A stretch of DNA of 64,000 bases, taken from NCBI RefSeq assembly GCF_037975245.1, contig NC_092576.1, forward strand, positions 33,954,611-34,018,610, written 5' to 3'. The position numbers were made by a program, and so were the translations under genes. This DNA is from Apostichopus japonicus. Its lineage: Eukaryota > Echinodermata > Holothuroidea > Aspidochirotida > Stichopodidae. This document shows positions 37,749 through 52,094 of this stretch, piece after piece; the first letter of the stretch is position 1, and each line of letters begins with the position of its first letter. Below the pieces are notes generated by a model that saw only the letters and a program-made list of their open reading frames with translations, did not search any database and had not been told where the DNA came from.

Positions 37749-40700
37749 ATTTTATTGCGCTTTTATATAGGCTCCTTACAGTCTGATGATATAATAAATA
37801 ATATTAAACTTATCATAGTTTATATTATTGATTATTTTCATTTATCATCAAATTTTATTACATATAATATGTTTTGTCCCCGGAGAAATTACTCTACCAC
37901 TCAATCCTCCCACCGTTACCATAATTCTGTACTACGAATACATGTTTGTATTTCTCCTTAAGGGAAGTTTTGCTTATTTCAACGTTAAGGAGAAATACAA
38001 GAAACCTGTATCTAATTAGAAATGCAAATTTTGACTGTCACATTAACATAGCTTTTGTAGTAAGTAATCAAAGTAGCCTTCAAGCAGATAACTATACTCA
38101 GTTGCTTACTTGCTTAACCAGATTGTTTAATAAGTTTGTGAAGTGAGGGTCAGTGGTTCCAAAGTATCGAAAAAAAGTTGATGGGGACTTTAAAAGGCGG
38201 TCCTGGGAGCAGGAATGGGAGAGAATTCACACCCCTGCCTCTTTACCCTCTGAACAATTATTGAAAGTAGAAGGCTTGAAGTAAGCCGGTGTTCATCCAT
38301 GATCTAACACGGATAGGTTCTCAAATAAGCTACTGTAAAGCTTCCTGATCCTTGGGTAACTAAACTAAACTTTAATTAGCCAGAGTGAATACTGTTATGC
38401 TCGAAAACTAATAGGGTATTAAAGTGGTCGCAATCCCCGCCCCTACCCATAACGCCCCTGGTAGCTTTCCTTTACCTATTTCCGTATACGAGACGCTCGA
38501 ACGATTCAGAACAGATGGTAAGGCTAGAGTTACCCATGAAAGAGAGGAAGGGAGATGGGGGAAGGGAGGTAGGGTAAGTGCGACCGTGTGATTAGTTCGA
38601 AGTTTTTCAGCCATTTTATTGCGCTTTTATATAGGCTCCTTACAGTCTGATGATATAATAAATAATATTTAACTTATCATAGTTTATATTATTTATTATT
38701 TTCATTTATCATCAAATTTTATTACATATCATATGTTTTGTCCCCGGAGAAATTACTCTACCACTCAATCCTCCCCACCGTAACCATAATTCTGTACTAC
38801 GAATACATGTTTGTATTTCTCCTTAAGGGAAGTTTTGCTTATTTCAACGTTAAGGAGAAATACAAGAAACCTGTATCTAATTAGAAATGCACATTTTGAC
38901 TGTCACATTAACATAGCTTTTGTAGTAAGTAATCAATGTAGCCTTCAAGCAGATAACTATACTCAGTTGCTTACTTGCTTAACCAGAGTGTTTAATAAGT
39001 TTGTGAAGTGAGGGTCAGTGGTACCAAAGTATCGAAAAAAAGTTGATGGGGACTTTAAAAGGCGGTCCTGGGAGCAGGAATGGGTGACAATTCACACCCC
39101 TGCCTCTTTACCCTCTGAACAATTATCGAAAACTGAAGGCTTGAAGAAAGCCGGTGTTCATCCATGATCTATCACGGATAAGGTCTCAAATAAGCTACTG
39201 TAAAGCTTCCTGATCCTTGGGTAACTAAACTAAACTAATAATTAGCCAGAGTGAATACTGTTATGCTCGAAAACTAATAGGGTATTAAAGTGGTCGCAAT
39301 CCCCGCCCCTACCCATAAGGCCCCTGGTAGCTTTCCTTTACCTTTTTCCGTATACGAGACGCTCGAACGATTCAGAACAGATGGTTGGGCTAGAGTTACC
39401 CATGAAAGAGGGGAAGGGGAAGGGAGGTAGGGTAAGTGCGACCGTGTGATTAGTTCGAAGTTTTTCAGCCATTTTATTGCGCTTTTATATAGGCTCCTTA
39501 CAGTCTGATGATATAATAAATAATATTAAACTTATCATAGTTTATATTATTTATTATTTTTATTTACCATCAAATTTTATTACATATCATATGTTTTGTC
39601 CCCGGAGAAATTACTCTACCACTCAATCCTCCCCACCGTACCCATAATTCTGTACTACGAATACATGTTTGTATTTCTCCTTAAGGGAAGTTTTGCTTAT
39701 TTTACGTTAAGGAGAAATACAAGAAACCTGTATCTAATTAGAAATGCACATTTTGACTGTCACATTAACATAGCTTTTGTAGTAAGTAATCAATGTAGCC
39801 TTCAAGCAGATAACTATACTCAGTTGCTTACTTGCTTAACCAGAGTGTTTAATAAGTTTGTGAAGTGAGGGTCAGTGGTTCCAAAGTATCGAAAAAAAGT
39901 TGATGGGGACTTTAAAAGGCGGTCCTGGGAGCAGGAATGGGTGACAATTCACACCCCTGCCTCTTTACCCTCTGAACATTTATCGAAAACAGAAGGCTTG
40001 AAGAAAGCCGGTGTTCATCCATGATCTATCACGGATAGGGTCTCAAATAAGCTACTGTAAAGCTTCCTGATCCTTGGGTAACTAAACTAAACTAATAATT
40101 AGCCAGAGTGAATACTGTTATGCTCGAAAACTAATAGGGTATTAAAGTGGTCGCAATCCCCGCCCCTACCCATAACGCCCCTGGTAGCTTTCCTTTACCT
40201 ATTTCCGTATACGAGACGCTCGAACGATTCAGAACAGATGGTTGGGCTAGAGTTACCCATGAAAGAGGGGAAGGGGAAGGGAGGTAGGGTAAGTGCGACC
40301 GTGTGATTAGTTCGAAGTTTTTCAGCCATTTTATTGCGCTTTTATATAGGCTCCTTACAGTCTGATGATATAATAAATAATATTAAACTTATCATAGTTT
40401 ATATTATTTATTATTTTTATTTACCATCAAATTTTATTACATATCATATGTTTTGTCCCCGGAGAAATTACTCTACCACTCAATCCTCCCCACCGTACCC
40501 ATAATTCTGTACTACGAATACATGTTTGTATTTCTCCTTAAGGGAAGTTTTGCTTATTTTACGTTAAGGAGAAATACAAGAAACCTGTATCTAATTAGAA
40601 ATGCACATTTTGACTGTCACATTAACATAGCTTTTGTAGTAAGTAATCAATGTAGCCTTCAAGCAGATAACTATACTCAGTTGCTTACTTGCTTAACCAG

Positions 40701-41185
40701 AGTGTTTAATAAGTTTGTGAAGTGAGGGTCAGTGGTTCCAAAGTATCGAAAAAAAAGTTGATGGGGACTTTAAAAGGCGGTCCTGGGAGCAGGAATGGGT
40801 GACAATTCACACCCCTGCCTCTTTACCCTCTGAACGTTTATCGAAAACAGAAGGCTTGAAGAAAGCCGGTGTTCATCCATGATCTATCACGGATAGGGTC
40901 TCAAATAAGCTACTGTAAAGCTTCCTGATCCTTGGGTAACTAAACTAAACTAATAATTAGCCAGAGTGAATACTGTTATGCTCGAAAACTAATAGGGTAT
41001 TAAAGTGGTCGCAATCCCCGCCCCTACCCATAACGCCCCTGGTAGCTTTCCTTTACCTATTTCCGTATACGAGACGCTCGAACGATTCAGAACAGATGGT
41101 AAGGCTAGAGTTACCCATGAAAGAGGGGAAGGGGAAGGGAGGTAGGGTAAGTGCGACCGTGTGATTAGTTCGAAGTTTTTCAGCC
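37749..41185 (+). repeat. higher-order block 2 of the big array (A-B-C-C')
   Basis: Four units, total about 3437 bp. A and B are indistinguishable by eye from those of block 1. C has gaacatttatcg and ggttgggctag. C' has gaacgtttatcg, an extra A in its A-run near 40750, and ggtaaggctag. Confidence 0.85.
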
Positions 41186-44100
41186 ATTTTATTGCGCTTT
41201 TATATAGGCTCCTTACAGTCTGATGATATAATAAATAATATTAAACTTATCATAGTTTATATTATTGATTATTTTCATTTATCATCAAATTTTATTACAT
41301 ATAATATGTTTTGTCCCCGGAGAAATTACTCTACCACTCAATCCTCCCACCGTTACCATAATTCTGTACTACGAATACATGTTTGTATTTCTCCTTAAGG
41401 GAAGTTTTGCTTATTTCAACGTTAAGGAGAAATACAAGAAACCTGTATCTAATTAGAAATGCAAATTTTGACTGTCACATTAACATAGCTTTTGTAGTAA
41501 GTAATCAAAGTAGCCTTCAAGCAGATAACTATACTCAGTTGCTTACTTGCTTAACCAGATTGTTTAATAAGTTTGTGAAGTGAGGGTCAGTGGTTCCAAA
41601 GTATCGAAAAAAAGTTGATGGGGACTTTAAAAGGCGGTCCTGGGAGCAGGAATGGGAGAGAATTCACACCCCTGCCTCTTTACCCTCTGAACAATTATTG
41701 AAAGTAGAAGGCTTGAAGTAAGCCGGTGTTCATCCATGATCTAACACGGATAGGTTCTCAAATAAGCTACTGTAAAGCTTCCTGATCCTTGGGTAACTAA
41801 ACTAAACTTTAATTAGCCAGAGTGAATACTGTTATGCTCGAAAACTAATAGGGTATTAAAGTGGTCGCAATCCCCGCCCCTACCCATAACGCCCCTGGTA
41901 GCTTTCCTTTACCTATTTCCGTATACGAGACGCTCGAACGATTCAGAACAGATGGTAAGGCTAGAGTTACCCATGAAAGAGAGGAAGGGAGATGGGGGAA
42001 GGTAGGTAGGGTAAGTGCGACCGTGTGATTAGTTCGAAGTTTTTCAGCCATTTTATTGCGCTTTTATATAGGCTCCTTACAGTCTGATGATATAATAAAT
42101 AATATTTAACTTATCATAGTTTATATTATTTATTATTTTCATTTATCATCAAATTTTATTACATATCATATGTTTTGTCCCCGGAGAAATTACTCTACCA
42201 CTCAATCCTCCCCACCGTAACCATAATTCTGTACTACGAATACATGTTTGTATTTCTCCTTAAGGGAAGTTTTGCTTATTTCAACGTTAAGGAGAAATAC
42301 AAGAAACCTGTATCTAATTAGAAATGCACATTTTGACTGTCACATTAACATAGCTTTTGTAGTAAGTAATCAATGTAGCCTTCAAGCAGATAACTATACT
42401 CAGTTGCTTACTTGCTTAACCAGAGTGTTTAATAAGTTTGTGAAGTGAGGGTCAGTGGTACCAAAGTATCGAAAAAAAGTTGATGGGGACTTTAAAAGGC
42501 GGTCCTGGGAGCAGGAATGGGTGACAATTCACACCCCTGCCTCTTTACCCTCTGAACAATTATCGAAAACTGAAGGCTTGAAGAAAGCCGGTGTTCATCC
42601 ATGATCTATCACGGATAAGGTCTCAAATAAGCTACTGTAAAGCTTCCTGATCCTTGGGTAACTAAACTAAACTAATAATTAGCCAGAGTGAATACTGTTA
42701 TGCTCGAAAACTAATAGGGTATTAAAGTGGTCGCAATCCCCGCCCCTACCCATAAGGCCCCTGGTAGCTTTCCTTTACCTTTTTCCGTATACGAGACGCT
42801 CGAACGATTCAGAACAGATGGTTGGGCTAGAGTTACCCATGAAAGAGGGGAAGGGGAAGGGAGGTAGGGTAAGTGCGACCGTGTGATTAGTTCGAAGTTT
42901 TTCAGCCATTTTATTGCGCTTTTATATAGGCTCCTTACAGTCTGATGATATAATAAATAATATTAAACTTATCATAGTTTATATTATTTATTATTTTTAT
43001 TTACCATCAAATTTTATTACATATCATATGTTTTGTCCCCGGAGAAATTACTCTACCACTCAATCCTCCCCACCGTACCCATAATTCTGTACTACGAATA
43101 CATGTTTGTATTTCTCCTTAAGGGAAGTTTTGCTTATTTTACGTTAAGGAGAAATACAAGAAACCTGTATCTAATTAGAAATGCACATTTTGACTGTCAC
43201 ATTAACATAGCTTTTGTAGTAAGTAATCAATGTAGCCTTCAAGCAGATAACTATACTCAGTTGCTTACTTGCTTAACCAGAGTGTTTAATAAGTTTGTGA
43301 AGTGAGGGTCAGTGGTTCCAAAGTATCGAAAAAAAGTTGATGGGGACTTTAAAAGGCGGTCCTGGGAGCAGGAATGGGTGACAATTCACACCCCTGCCTC
43401 TTTACCCTCTGAACATTTATCGAAAACAGAAGGCTTGAAGAAAGCCGGTGTTCATCCATGATCTATCACGGATAGGGTCTCAAATAAGCTACTGTAAAGC
43501 TTCCTGATCCTTGGGTAACTAAACTAAACTAATAATTAGCCAGAGTGAATACTGTTATGCTCGAAAACTAATAGGGTATTAAAGTGGTCGCAATCCCCGC
43601 CCCTACCCATAACGCCCCTGGTAGCTTTCCTTTACCTATTTCCGTATACGAGACGCTCGAACGATTCAGAACAGATGGTTGGGCTAGAGTTACCCATGAA
43701 AGAGGGGAAGGGGAAGGGAGGTAGGGTAAGTGCGACCGTGTGATTAGTTCGAAGTTTTTCAGCCATTTTATTGCGCTTTTATATAGGCTCCTTACAGTCT
43801 GATGATATAATAAATAATATTAAACTTATCATAGTTTATATTATTTATTATTTTTATTTACCATCAAATTTTATTACATATCATATGTTTTGTCCCCGGA
43901 GAAATTACTCTACCACTCAATCCTCCCCACCGTACCCATAATTCTGTACTACGAATACATGTTTGTATTTCTCCTTAAGGGAAGTTTTGCTTATTTTACG
44001 TTAAGGAGAAATACAAGAAACCTGTATCTAATTAGAAATGCACATTTTGACTGTCACATTAACATAGCTTTTGTAGTAAGTAATCAATGTAGCCTTCAAG

Positions 44101-44620
44101 CAGATAACTATACTCAGTTGCTTACTTGCTTAACCAGAGTGTTTAATAAGTTTGTGAAGTGAGGGTCAGTGGTTCCAAAGTATCGAAAAAAAAGTTGATG
44201 GGGACTTTAAAAGGCGGTCCTGGGAGCAGGAATGGGTGACAATTCACACCCCTGCCTCTTTACCCTCTGAACGTTTATCGAAAACAGAAGGCTTGAAGAA
44301 AGCCGGTGTTCATCCATGATCTATCACGGATAGGGTCTCAAATAAGCTACTGTAAAGCTTCCTGATCCTTGGGTAACTAAACTAAACTAATAATTAGCCA
44401 GAGTGAATACTGTTATGCTCGAAAACTAATAGGGTATTAAAGTGGTCGCAATCCCCGCCCCTACCCATAACGCCCCTGGTAGCTTTCCTTTACCTGTTTC
44501 CGTATACGAGACGCTCGAACGATTCAGAACAGATGGTTGGGCTAGAGTTACCCATGAAAGAGGGGAAGGGAGATGGGGGAAGGGAGGTAGGGTAAGTGCG
44601 ACCGTGTGATTAGTTCGAAG
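41186..44620 (+). repeat. higher-order block 3 of the big array (A-B-C-C'')
   Basis: This block repeats block 2 with very few changes. One visible difference is a G-to-T at about 42003 (gggaggtagg to ggtaggtagg). The final unit departs near 44530-44590, where a B-like gggagatgggggaaggg replaces the C' sequence. Confidence 0.85.
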
Positions 44621-47600
44621 TTTTTCAGCCATTTTATTGCGCTTTTATATAGGCTCCTTACATTCCTGATGATATAATAAATAATATTAAACTTATCATA
44701 GTTTATATTATTGATTATTTTCATTTATCATCAAATTTTATTACATATCATATGTTTTGTCCCCGGAGAAATTACTCTACCACTCAATACTCCCCACCGT
44801 TACCATAATTCTGTACAACGAATACATGTTTGTATTTCTCCTTAAGGGAAGTTTTGCTTATTTCAACGTTAAGGAGAAATACAAGAAACCTGTATTTAAT
44901 TAGAAATGCAAATTTTGACTGTTACATTAACATAGCTTTTGTAGTAAATAGTCTATGTAGCCTTTAAGCAGATAACTATACTCAGTTGCTTACTTGCTTA
45001 ACCAGAGTGATAAATAAGTTTGTGAAGTGAGGGCAAGTGGTACCAAAGTATCGCAAAAAGTTGATGGGGACTTAAAAAGGCGTTCTCGGGAGCAGGCATG
45101 GTAGAAAATTCACACCCCTGCCTCTTTACCCTCTGAACAATTATCGAAAATAGAAGGCTTGAAGTAAGCCGGTGTTCATCCATGATCTAACACGGATAGG
45201 TTCTCAAATAAGCTACTGTAAAGCTTCCTGATCCTTGGGTAACTAAACTATACTAATAATTAGCCAGAGTGAATACTGTTATGCTCGAAAACTAATAGGG
45301 TATTAAAGTGGTCGCAATCCCCGCCCCTACCCACAACGCCCTCGATAGCTTTCCTTTACCTAATTCCGTAAACGTGACGCTTGAACGTTTCTGAACAGAT
45401 GGTTGGGCTAGAGTTGCCCATGAAAGAGGGGAAGGGGGAAGGGGGTGGGGTAAGTGCGACCGTGTGAGTAGTTTAAAGTTTTTCAGCCATTTTATTGCGC
45501 TTTTATATAGGCTCCTTACAGTCTGATGATATAATAAATAATATTTTACTTATCATAGTTTATATTATTTATTATTTTCATTTATCATCAAATTTTATTA
45601 CATATCATATGTTTTGTCCCCGGAGAAATTACTCTACCACTCAATCCTCCGCACCGTAACCATAATTCTGTACTACGAATACATGTTTGTATTTCTCCTT
45701 AAGGGAAGTTTTGCTTATTTTACGTTAAGGAGAAATACAAGAAACCTGTATCTAATTAGAAATGCACATTTTGACTGTCACATTAACATAGCTTTTGTAG
45801 TAAGTAATCAATGTAGCCTTCAAGCAGATAACTATACTCAGTTGCTTACTTGCTTAACCAGAGTGTTTAATAAGTTTGTGAAGTGAGAGTCAGTGGTTCC
45901 AAAGTATCGAAAAAAAGTTGATGGGGACTTTAAAAGGCGGTCCTGGGAGCAGGAATGGGTGACAATTCACACCCCTGCCTCTTTACCCTCTGAACATTTA
46001 TCGAAAACAGAAGGCTTGAAGAAAGCCGGTGTTCATCCATGATCTATCACGGATAGGGTCTCAAATAAGCTACTGTAAAGCTTCCTGATCCTTGGGTAAC
46101 TAAACTAAACTAATAATTAGCCAGAGTGAATACTGTTATGCTCGAAAACTAATAGGGTATTAAAGTGGTCGCAATCCCCGCCCCTACCCATAACGCCCCT
46201 GGTAGCTTTCCTTTACCTATTTCCGTATACGAGACGCTCGAACGATTCAGAACAGATGGTTGGGCTAGAGTTTCCCATGAAAGAGGGGAAGGGGGAAGGG
46301 AGGTAGTGTAAGTGCGACCGTGTGAGAAGTTTGAAGTTTTTCAGCCCTTTTATTGCGCTTTTATATGAACCCCTCACATTCCTGATGATATAATAAATAA
46401 TATTAAACTTATCATAGTTTATATTATTGATTATTTTCATTTATCATCAAATTTTATTACATATCATATGTTTTGTCCCCGGAGAAATTACTCTACCAAT
46501 CAATACTCCCCACCGTTACCATAATTCTGTACAACGAATACATGTTTGTATTTCTCCTTAAGGGAAGTTTTGCTTATTTCAACGTTAAGGAGAAATACAA
46601 GAAACCTGTATTTAATTAGAAATGCAAATTTTGACTGTTACATTAACATAGCTTTTGTAGTAAATAGTCTATGTAGCCTTTAAGCAGATAACTATACTCA
46701 GTTGCTTACTTGCTTAACCAGAGTGATAAATAAGTTTGTGGAGTGAGGGCAAGTGGTACCAAAGTATCGCAAAAAGTTGATGGGGACTTAAAAAGGCGTT
46801 CTCGGGAGCAGGCATGGTAGAAAATTCACACCCCTGCCTCTTTACCCTCTGAACAATTATCGAAAATAGAAGGCTTGAAGTAAGCCGGTGTTCATCAATG
46901 ATCTAACACGGATAGGTTCTCAAATAAGCTACTGTAAAGCTTCCTGATCCTTGGGTAACTAAACTATACTAATAATTAGCCAGAGTGAATACTGTTATGC
47001 TCGAAAACTAATAGGGTATTAAAGTGGTCGCAATCCCCGCCCCTACCCACAACGCCCTCGATAGCTTTCCTTTACCTAATTCCGTAAACGTGACGCTTGA
47101 ACGTTTCTGAACAGATGGTTGGGCTAGAGTTGCCCATGAAAGAGGGGAAGGGGGAAGGGAGGTAGGGTAAGTGCGACCGTGTGATTAGTTCGAAGTTTTT
47201 CAGCCATTTTATTGCGCTTTTATATAGGCTCCTTACAGTCTGATGATATAATAAATAATATTAAACTTATCATAGTTTATATTATTTATTATTTTTATTT
47301 ATCATCAAATTTTATTACATATCATATGTTTTGTCCCCGGAGAAATTACTCTACCACTCAATCCTCCCCACCGAACCATAATTCTGTACTACGAATACAT
47401 GTTTGTATTTCTCCTTAAGGGAAGTTTTGCTTATTTCAACGTTAAGGAGAAATACAAGAAACGTGTATCTAATTAGAAATGCAAATTTTGACTGTCACAT
47501 TAACATAGCTTTTGTAGTAAGTAATCAATGTAGCCTTCAAGCAGATAACTATACCCAGTTGCTTACTTGCTTAACCAGAGTGATTAATAAGTTTGTGAAG

Positions 47601-50600
47601 TGAGGGTCAGTGGAACCAAAGTATCGAAAAAAGTTGATGGGGACTTTAAAAGGCGGTCCTGGGAGGAGGAATGGGTGACAATTCACACCCCTGCCTCTTT
47701 ACCCTCTGAACAATTATCGAAAACAGAAGGCTTGAAGAAAGCCGGTGTTCATCCATGATCTATCACGGATAGGGTCTCAAATAAGCTACTGTAAAGCTTC
47801 CTGATCCTTGGGTAACTAAACTAAACTAATAATTAGCCAGAGTGAATACTGTTATGCTCGAAAACTAATAGGGTATTAAAGTGGTCGCAATCCCCGCCCC
47901 TACCCATAACGCCCTGGTAGCTTTCCTTTACCTATTTCCGTATACGAGACGCTCGAACGATTCAGAACAGATGGTAAGGCTAGAGTTACCCATGAAAGAG
48001 GGGAAGGGGAAGGGAGGTAGGGTAAGTGCGACCGTGTGATTAGTTCGAAGTTTTTCAGCCATTTTATTGCGCTTTTATATAGGCTCCTTACAGTCTGATG
48101 ATATAATAAATAATATTAAACTTATCATAGTTTATATTATTTATTATTTTTATTTATCATCAAATTTTATTACATATCATATGTTTTGTCTCCGGAGAAA
48201 TTACTCTACCACTCAATCCTCCCCACCGTACCCATAATTCTGTACTACGAATACATGTTTGTATTTCTCCTGAAGGGAAGTTTTGCTTATTTCAACGTTA
48301 AGGAGAAATACAAGAAACGTGTATCTAATTAGAAATGCAAATTTTGACTGTTACATTAATATAACCTTGTAGTAAATAGTCTATGTAGCCTTAAAGCAGA
48401 TAACTATACTCAGTTGTTTACTTGCTTAACCAGAGTGATTACTAAGTTTGTGAAGTGAGGGTCATTGGTACCAAAGTATCGAAAAAAAAGTTGATGGGGA
48501 CTTTAAAAGGCGGTCCTGGGAGCAGGAATGGGAGAGAATTCACACCCCTGCCTCTTTACCCTCTGAACAATTATCGAAATTAGTAGGCTTGAAGAAAGCC
48601 GGTGTTCATCCATGATCTATCACGGATAGGGTCTCAAATAAGCTACTGTAAAGCTTCCTGATCCTTGGGTAACTAAACTAAACTATTAATTAGCCAGAGT
48701 GAATACTGTTATGCTCGAAAACTAATAGGGTATTAAAGTGGTCGCAATCCCCGCCCCTACCCATAACGCCCCTGGTAGCTTTCCTTTACCTATTTCCGTA
48801 TACGAGACGCTCGAACGATTCAGAACAGATGGTAAGGCTAGAGTTACCCATGAAAGAGGGGAAGGGGAAGGGAGGTAGGGTAAGTGCGACCGTGTGATTA
48901 GTTCGAAGTTTTTCAGCCATTTTATTGCGCTTTTATATAGGCTCCTTACAGTCTGATGATATAATAAATAATATTAAACTTATCATAGCTTATATTATTG
49001 ATTATTTTTATTTATCATCAAATTTTATTACACATCATATGTTTTGTAGCCGGAGAAATTACTTTACCACTCAATCCTCCCCACCGTACCCATAATTCTG
49101 TACTACGAATACATGTTTGTATTTCTCCTTAAGGGAAGTTTTGCTTATTTCAACGTTAAGGAGAAATACAAGAAACCTGTATCTAATTAGAAATGCAAAT
49201 TTTGACTGTTACATTAATATAACCTTGTAGTAAATAGTCTATGTAGCCTTAAAGCAGATAACTATACTCAGTTGTTTACTTGCTTAACCAGAGTGATTAC
49301 TAAGTTTGTGAAGTGAGGGTCATTGGTACCAAAGTATCGAAAAAAAAGTTGATGGGGACTTTAAAAGGCGGTCCTGGGAGCAGGAATGGGAGAGAATTCA
49401 CACCCCTGCCTCTTTACCCTCTGAACAATTATCGAAATTAGTAGGCTTGAAGAAAGCCGGTGTTCATCCATGATCTATCACGGATAGGGTCTCAAATAAG
49501 CTACTGTAAAGCTTCCTGATCCTTGGGTAACTAAACTAAACTATTAATTAGCCAGAGTGAATACTGTTATGCTCGAAAACTAATAGGGTATTAAAGTGGT
49601 CGCAATCCCCGCCCCTACCCATAACGCCCCTGGTAGCTTTCCTTTACCTATTTCCGTATACGAGACGCTCGAACGATTCAGAACAGATTGTAAGGCTAGA
49701 GTTACCCATGAAAGAGGGGAAGGGGAAGGGAGGTAGGGTAAGTGCGACCGTGTGATTAGTTCGAAGTTTTTCAGCCATTTTATTGCGCTTTTATATAGGC
49801 TCCTTACAGTCTGATGATATAATAAATAATATTAAACTTATCATAGCTTATATTATTGATTATTTTCATTTATCATCAAATTTTATTACACATCATATGT
49901 TTTGTAGCCGGAGAAATTACTTTACCACTCAATCCTCCCCACCGTACCCATAATTCTGTACTACGAATACATGTTTGTATTTCTCCTTAAGGGAAGTTTT
50001 GCTTATTTCAACGTTAAGGAGAAATACAAGAAACCTGTATCTAATTAGAAATGCAAATTTTGACTGTTACATTAACATAACCTTGTAGTAAATAGTCTAT
50101 GAAACCTTCAAGCAGATAACTATACTCAGTTGCTTACTTGCTTAACCAGAGTGATTACTAAGTTAGTGAAGTGAGGGCCAGTGGTTCCAATGTATCGAGA
50201 AAAAAAAGTTGATGGGGACTTTAAAAGGCGGTCCCGGGAGCAGGAATGGGAGAGAATTCACACCCCTGCCTCTTTACCCTCTGAACAATTATTGAAAATA
50301 GAAGGCTTGAAGTAAACCGGTGTTCATCCATGATATATCACGGATAGGTTCTCAAATAAGCTACTGTAAAGCTTCCTGATCCTTGGGTAACTAAACTCAA
50401 CTAATAATTAGCCAGAGTGAATATTGCTATGCTCGAAAACTAATAGGGTATTAAAGTGGTCGCAATCCCCGCCCCTACCCACAACGCCCTCGATAGCTTT
50501 CCTTTACCTAATTCCGTAAACGTGACGCTTGAACGTTTCTGAACAGATGGTTGGGCTAGAGTTGCCCATGAAAGAGGGGAAGGGGGAAGGGGGTGGGGTA

Positions 50601-52094
50601 AGTGCGACCGTGTGAGTAGTTCGAAGTTTTTCAGCCATTTTATTGCGTTTTTAAATGTGCCCCTCACAGTCCTGATGATATAATAAATAATATTAAACTT
50701 ATCATAGTTTATATTATTGATTATTTTCATTTATCATCAAATTTTATTACATATCATATGTTTTGTCCCCGGAGAAATTACTCTACCACTCAATCCTCCC
50801 CACCGTAACCATAATTCTGTACTACGAATACATGTTTGTATTTCTCCTTAAGGGAGGTTTTGCTTATTTCAACGTTAAGGAGAAATACAAGAAACCTGTA
50901 TCTAATTAGAAATGCAAATTTTGACTGTTACATTAACATAGCTTTTGTAGTAAATAGTCTATGTAGCCTTCAAGCAGATAACTATATATACTCAGTTGCT
51001 TACTTGCTTAACCAGAGTGATTAATAAGTTTGTGAAGTGAGGGTCAGTGGTACCAAAGTATCGAAAAAAAGTTGATGGGGACTTTAAAAGGCGGTCCTGG
51101 GAGCAGGAATGGGAGACAATTCACACCCCTGCCTCTTTACCCTCTGAACAATTATTGAAAGTAGAAGGCTTGAAGTAAGCCGGTGTTCATCCATGATCTA
51201 TCACGGATAGGTTCTCAAATAAGCTACTGTAAAGCTTCCTGATCCTTGGGTAACTTAATTAAACTAAACTAATAATTAGCCAGAGTGAATACTGTTATGC
51301 TCGAAAACTAATAGGGTATTAAAGTGGTCGCAACCCCCGCCCATACCCACAACGCCCCTGGTAGCTTTCCTTTACCTAATTCCGTAAACGAGACGCTTGA
51401 ACGTTTCTGAACAGATGGTTGGGCTAGAGTTACCCACGAAAGAGGGAGAGGGGAGGGAGGTGGGGTGAGTGCGACCGTGTGAGTAGTTCGAAGTTTTTCA
51501 GCCCTTTTTTTGCGCTTTTATATGAACCCCTCACAGTCTGATGATATAATAAATAATATTAAACTTATCATAGATTATATTATCGATTATTTTCATTTAT
51601 CTTCAAATTTTATGACACATCATATGTTTTGTCCCCGGAGAAATTACTCTACCACTCAATCCTCCCCACCGTTACCATAATTCTGTACTACGAATACATG
51701 TTTGTATTTCTCCTTAAGGGAAAATTTGCTTATTTCAACGTTAAGGAGAAATACAAGAAACCTGTATCTAATTAGAAATGCAAATTCTGGCTGTTACATT
51801 AACATGGCTTTTGTAGTAAATAGTCTATGTAGCCTTCAAGCAGATGACTATACTCAGATGCTTACTTGCTTAACCAGAGTGATTAATAAGATTGTGAAGT
51901 GATGGACAGCGGTACAAATGCATCGAGAAAAAAAGTTGATGGGGACTTTAAAAGGCGGTCCTGGGAGCAGGAATGGGTGAGAATTCACACCCCTGCCTCT
52001 TTACCCTCTGAACAATTATCGAAAATAGAAGGCTTGAAGTAAGCAGGTGTTCATCCATGATCTAACACGGATAGGGCCTCAAATAAGCTACTGT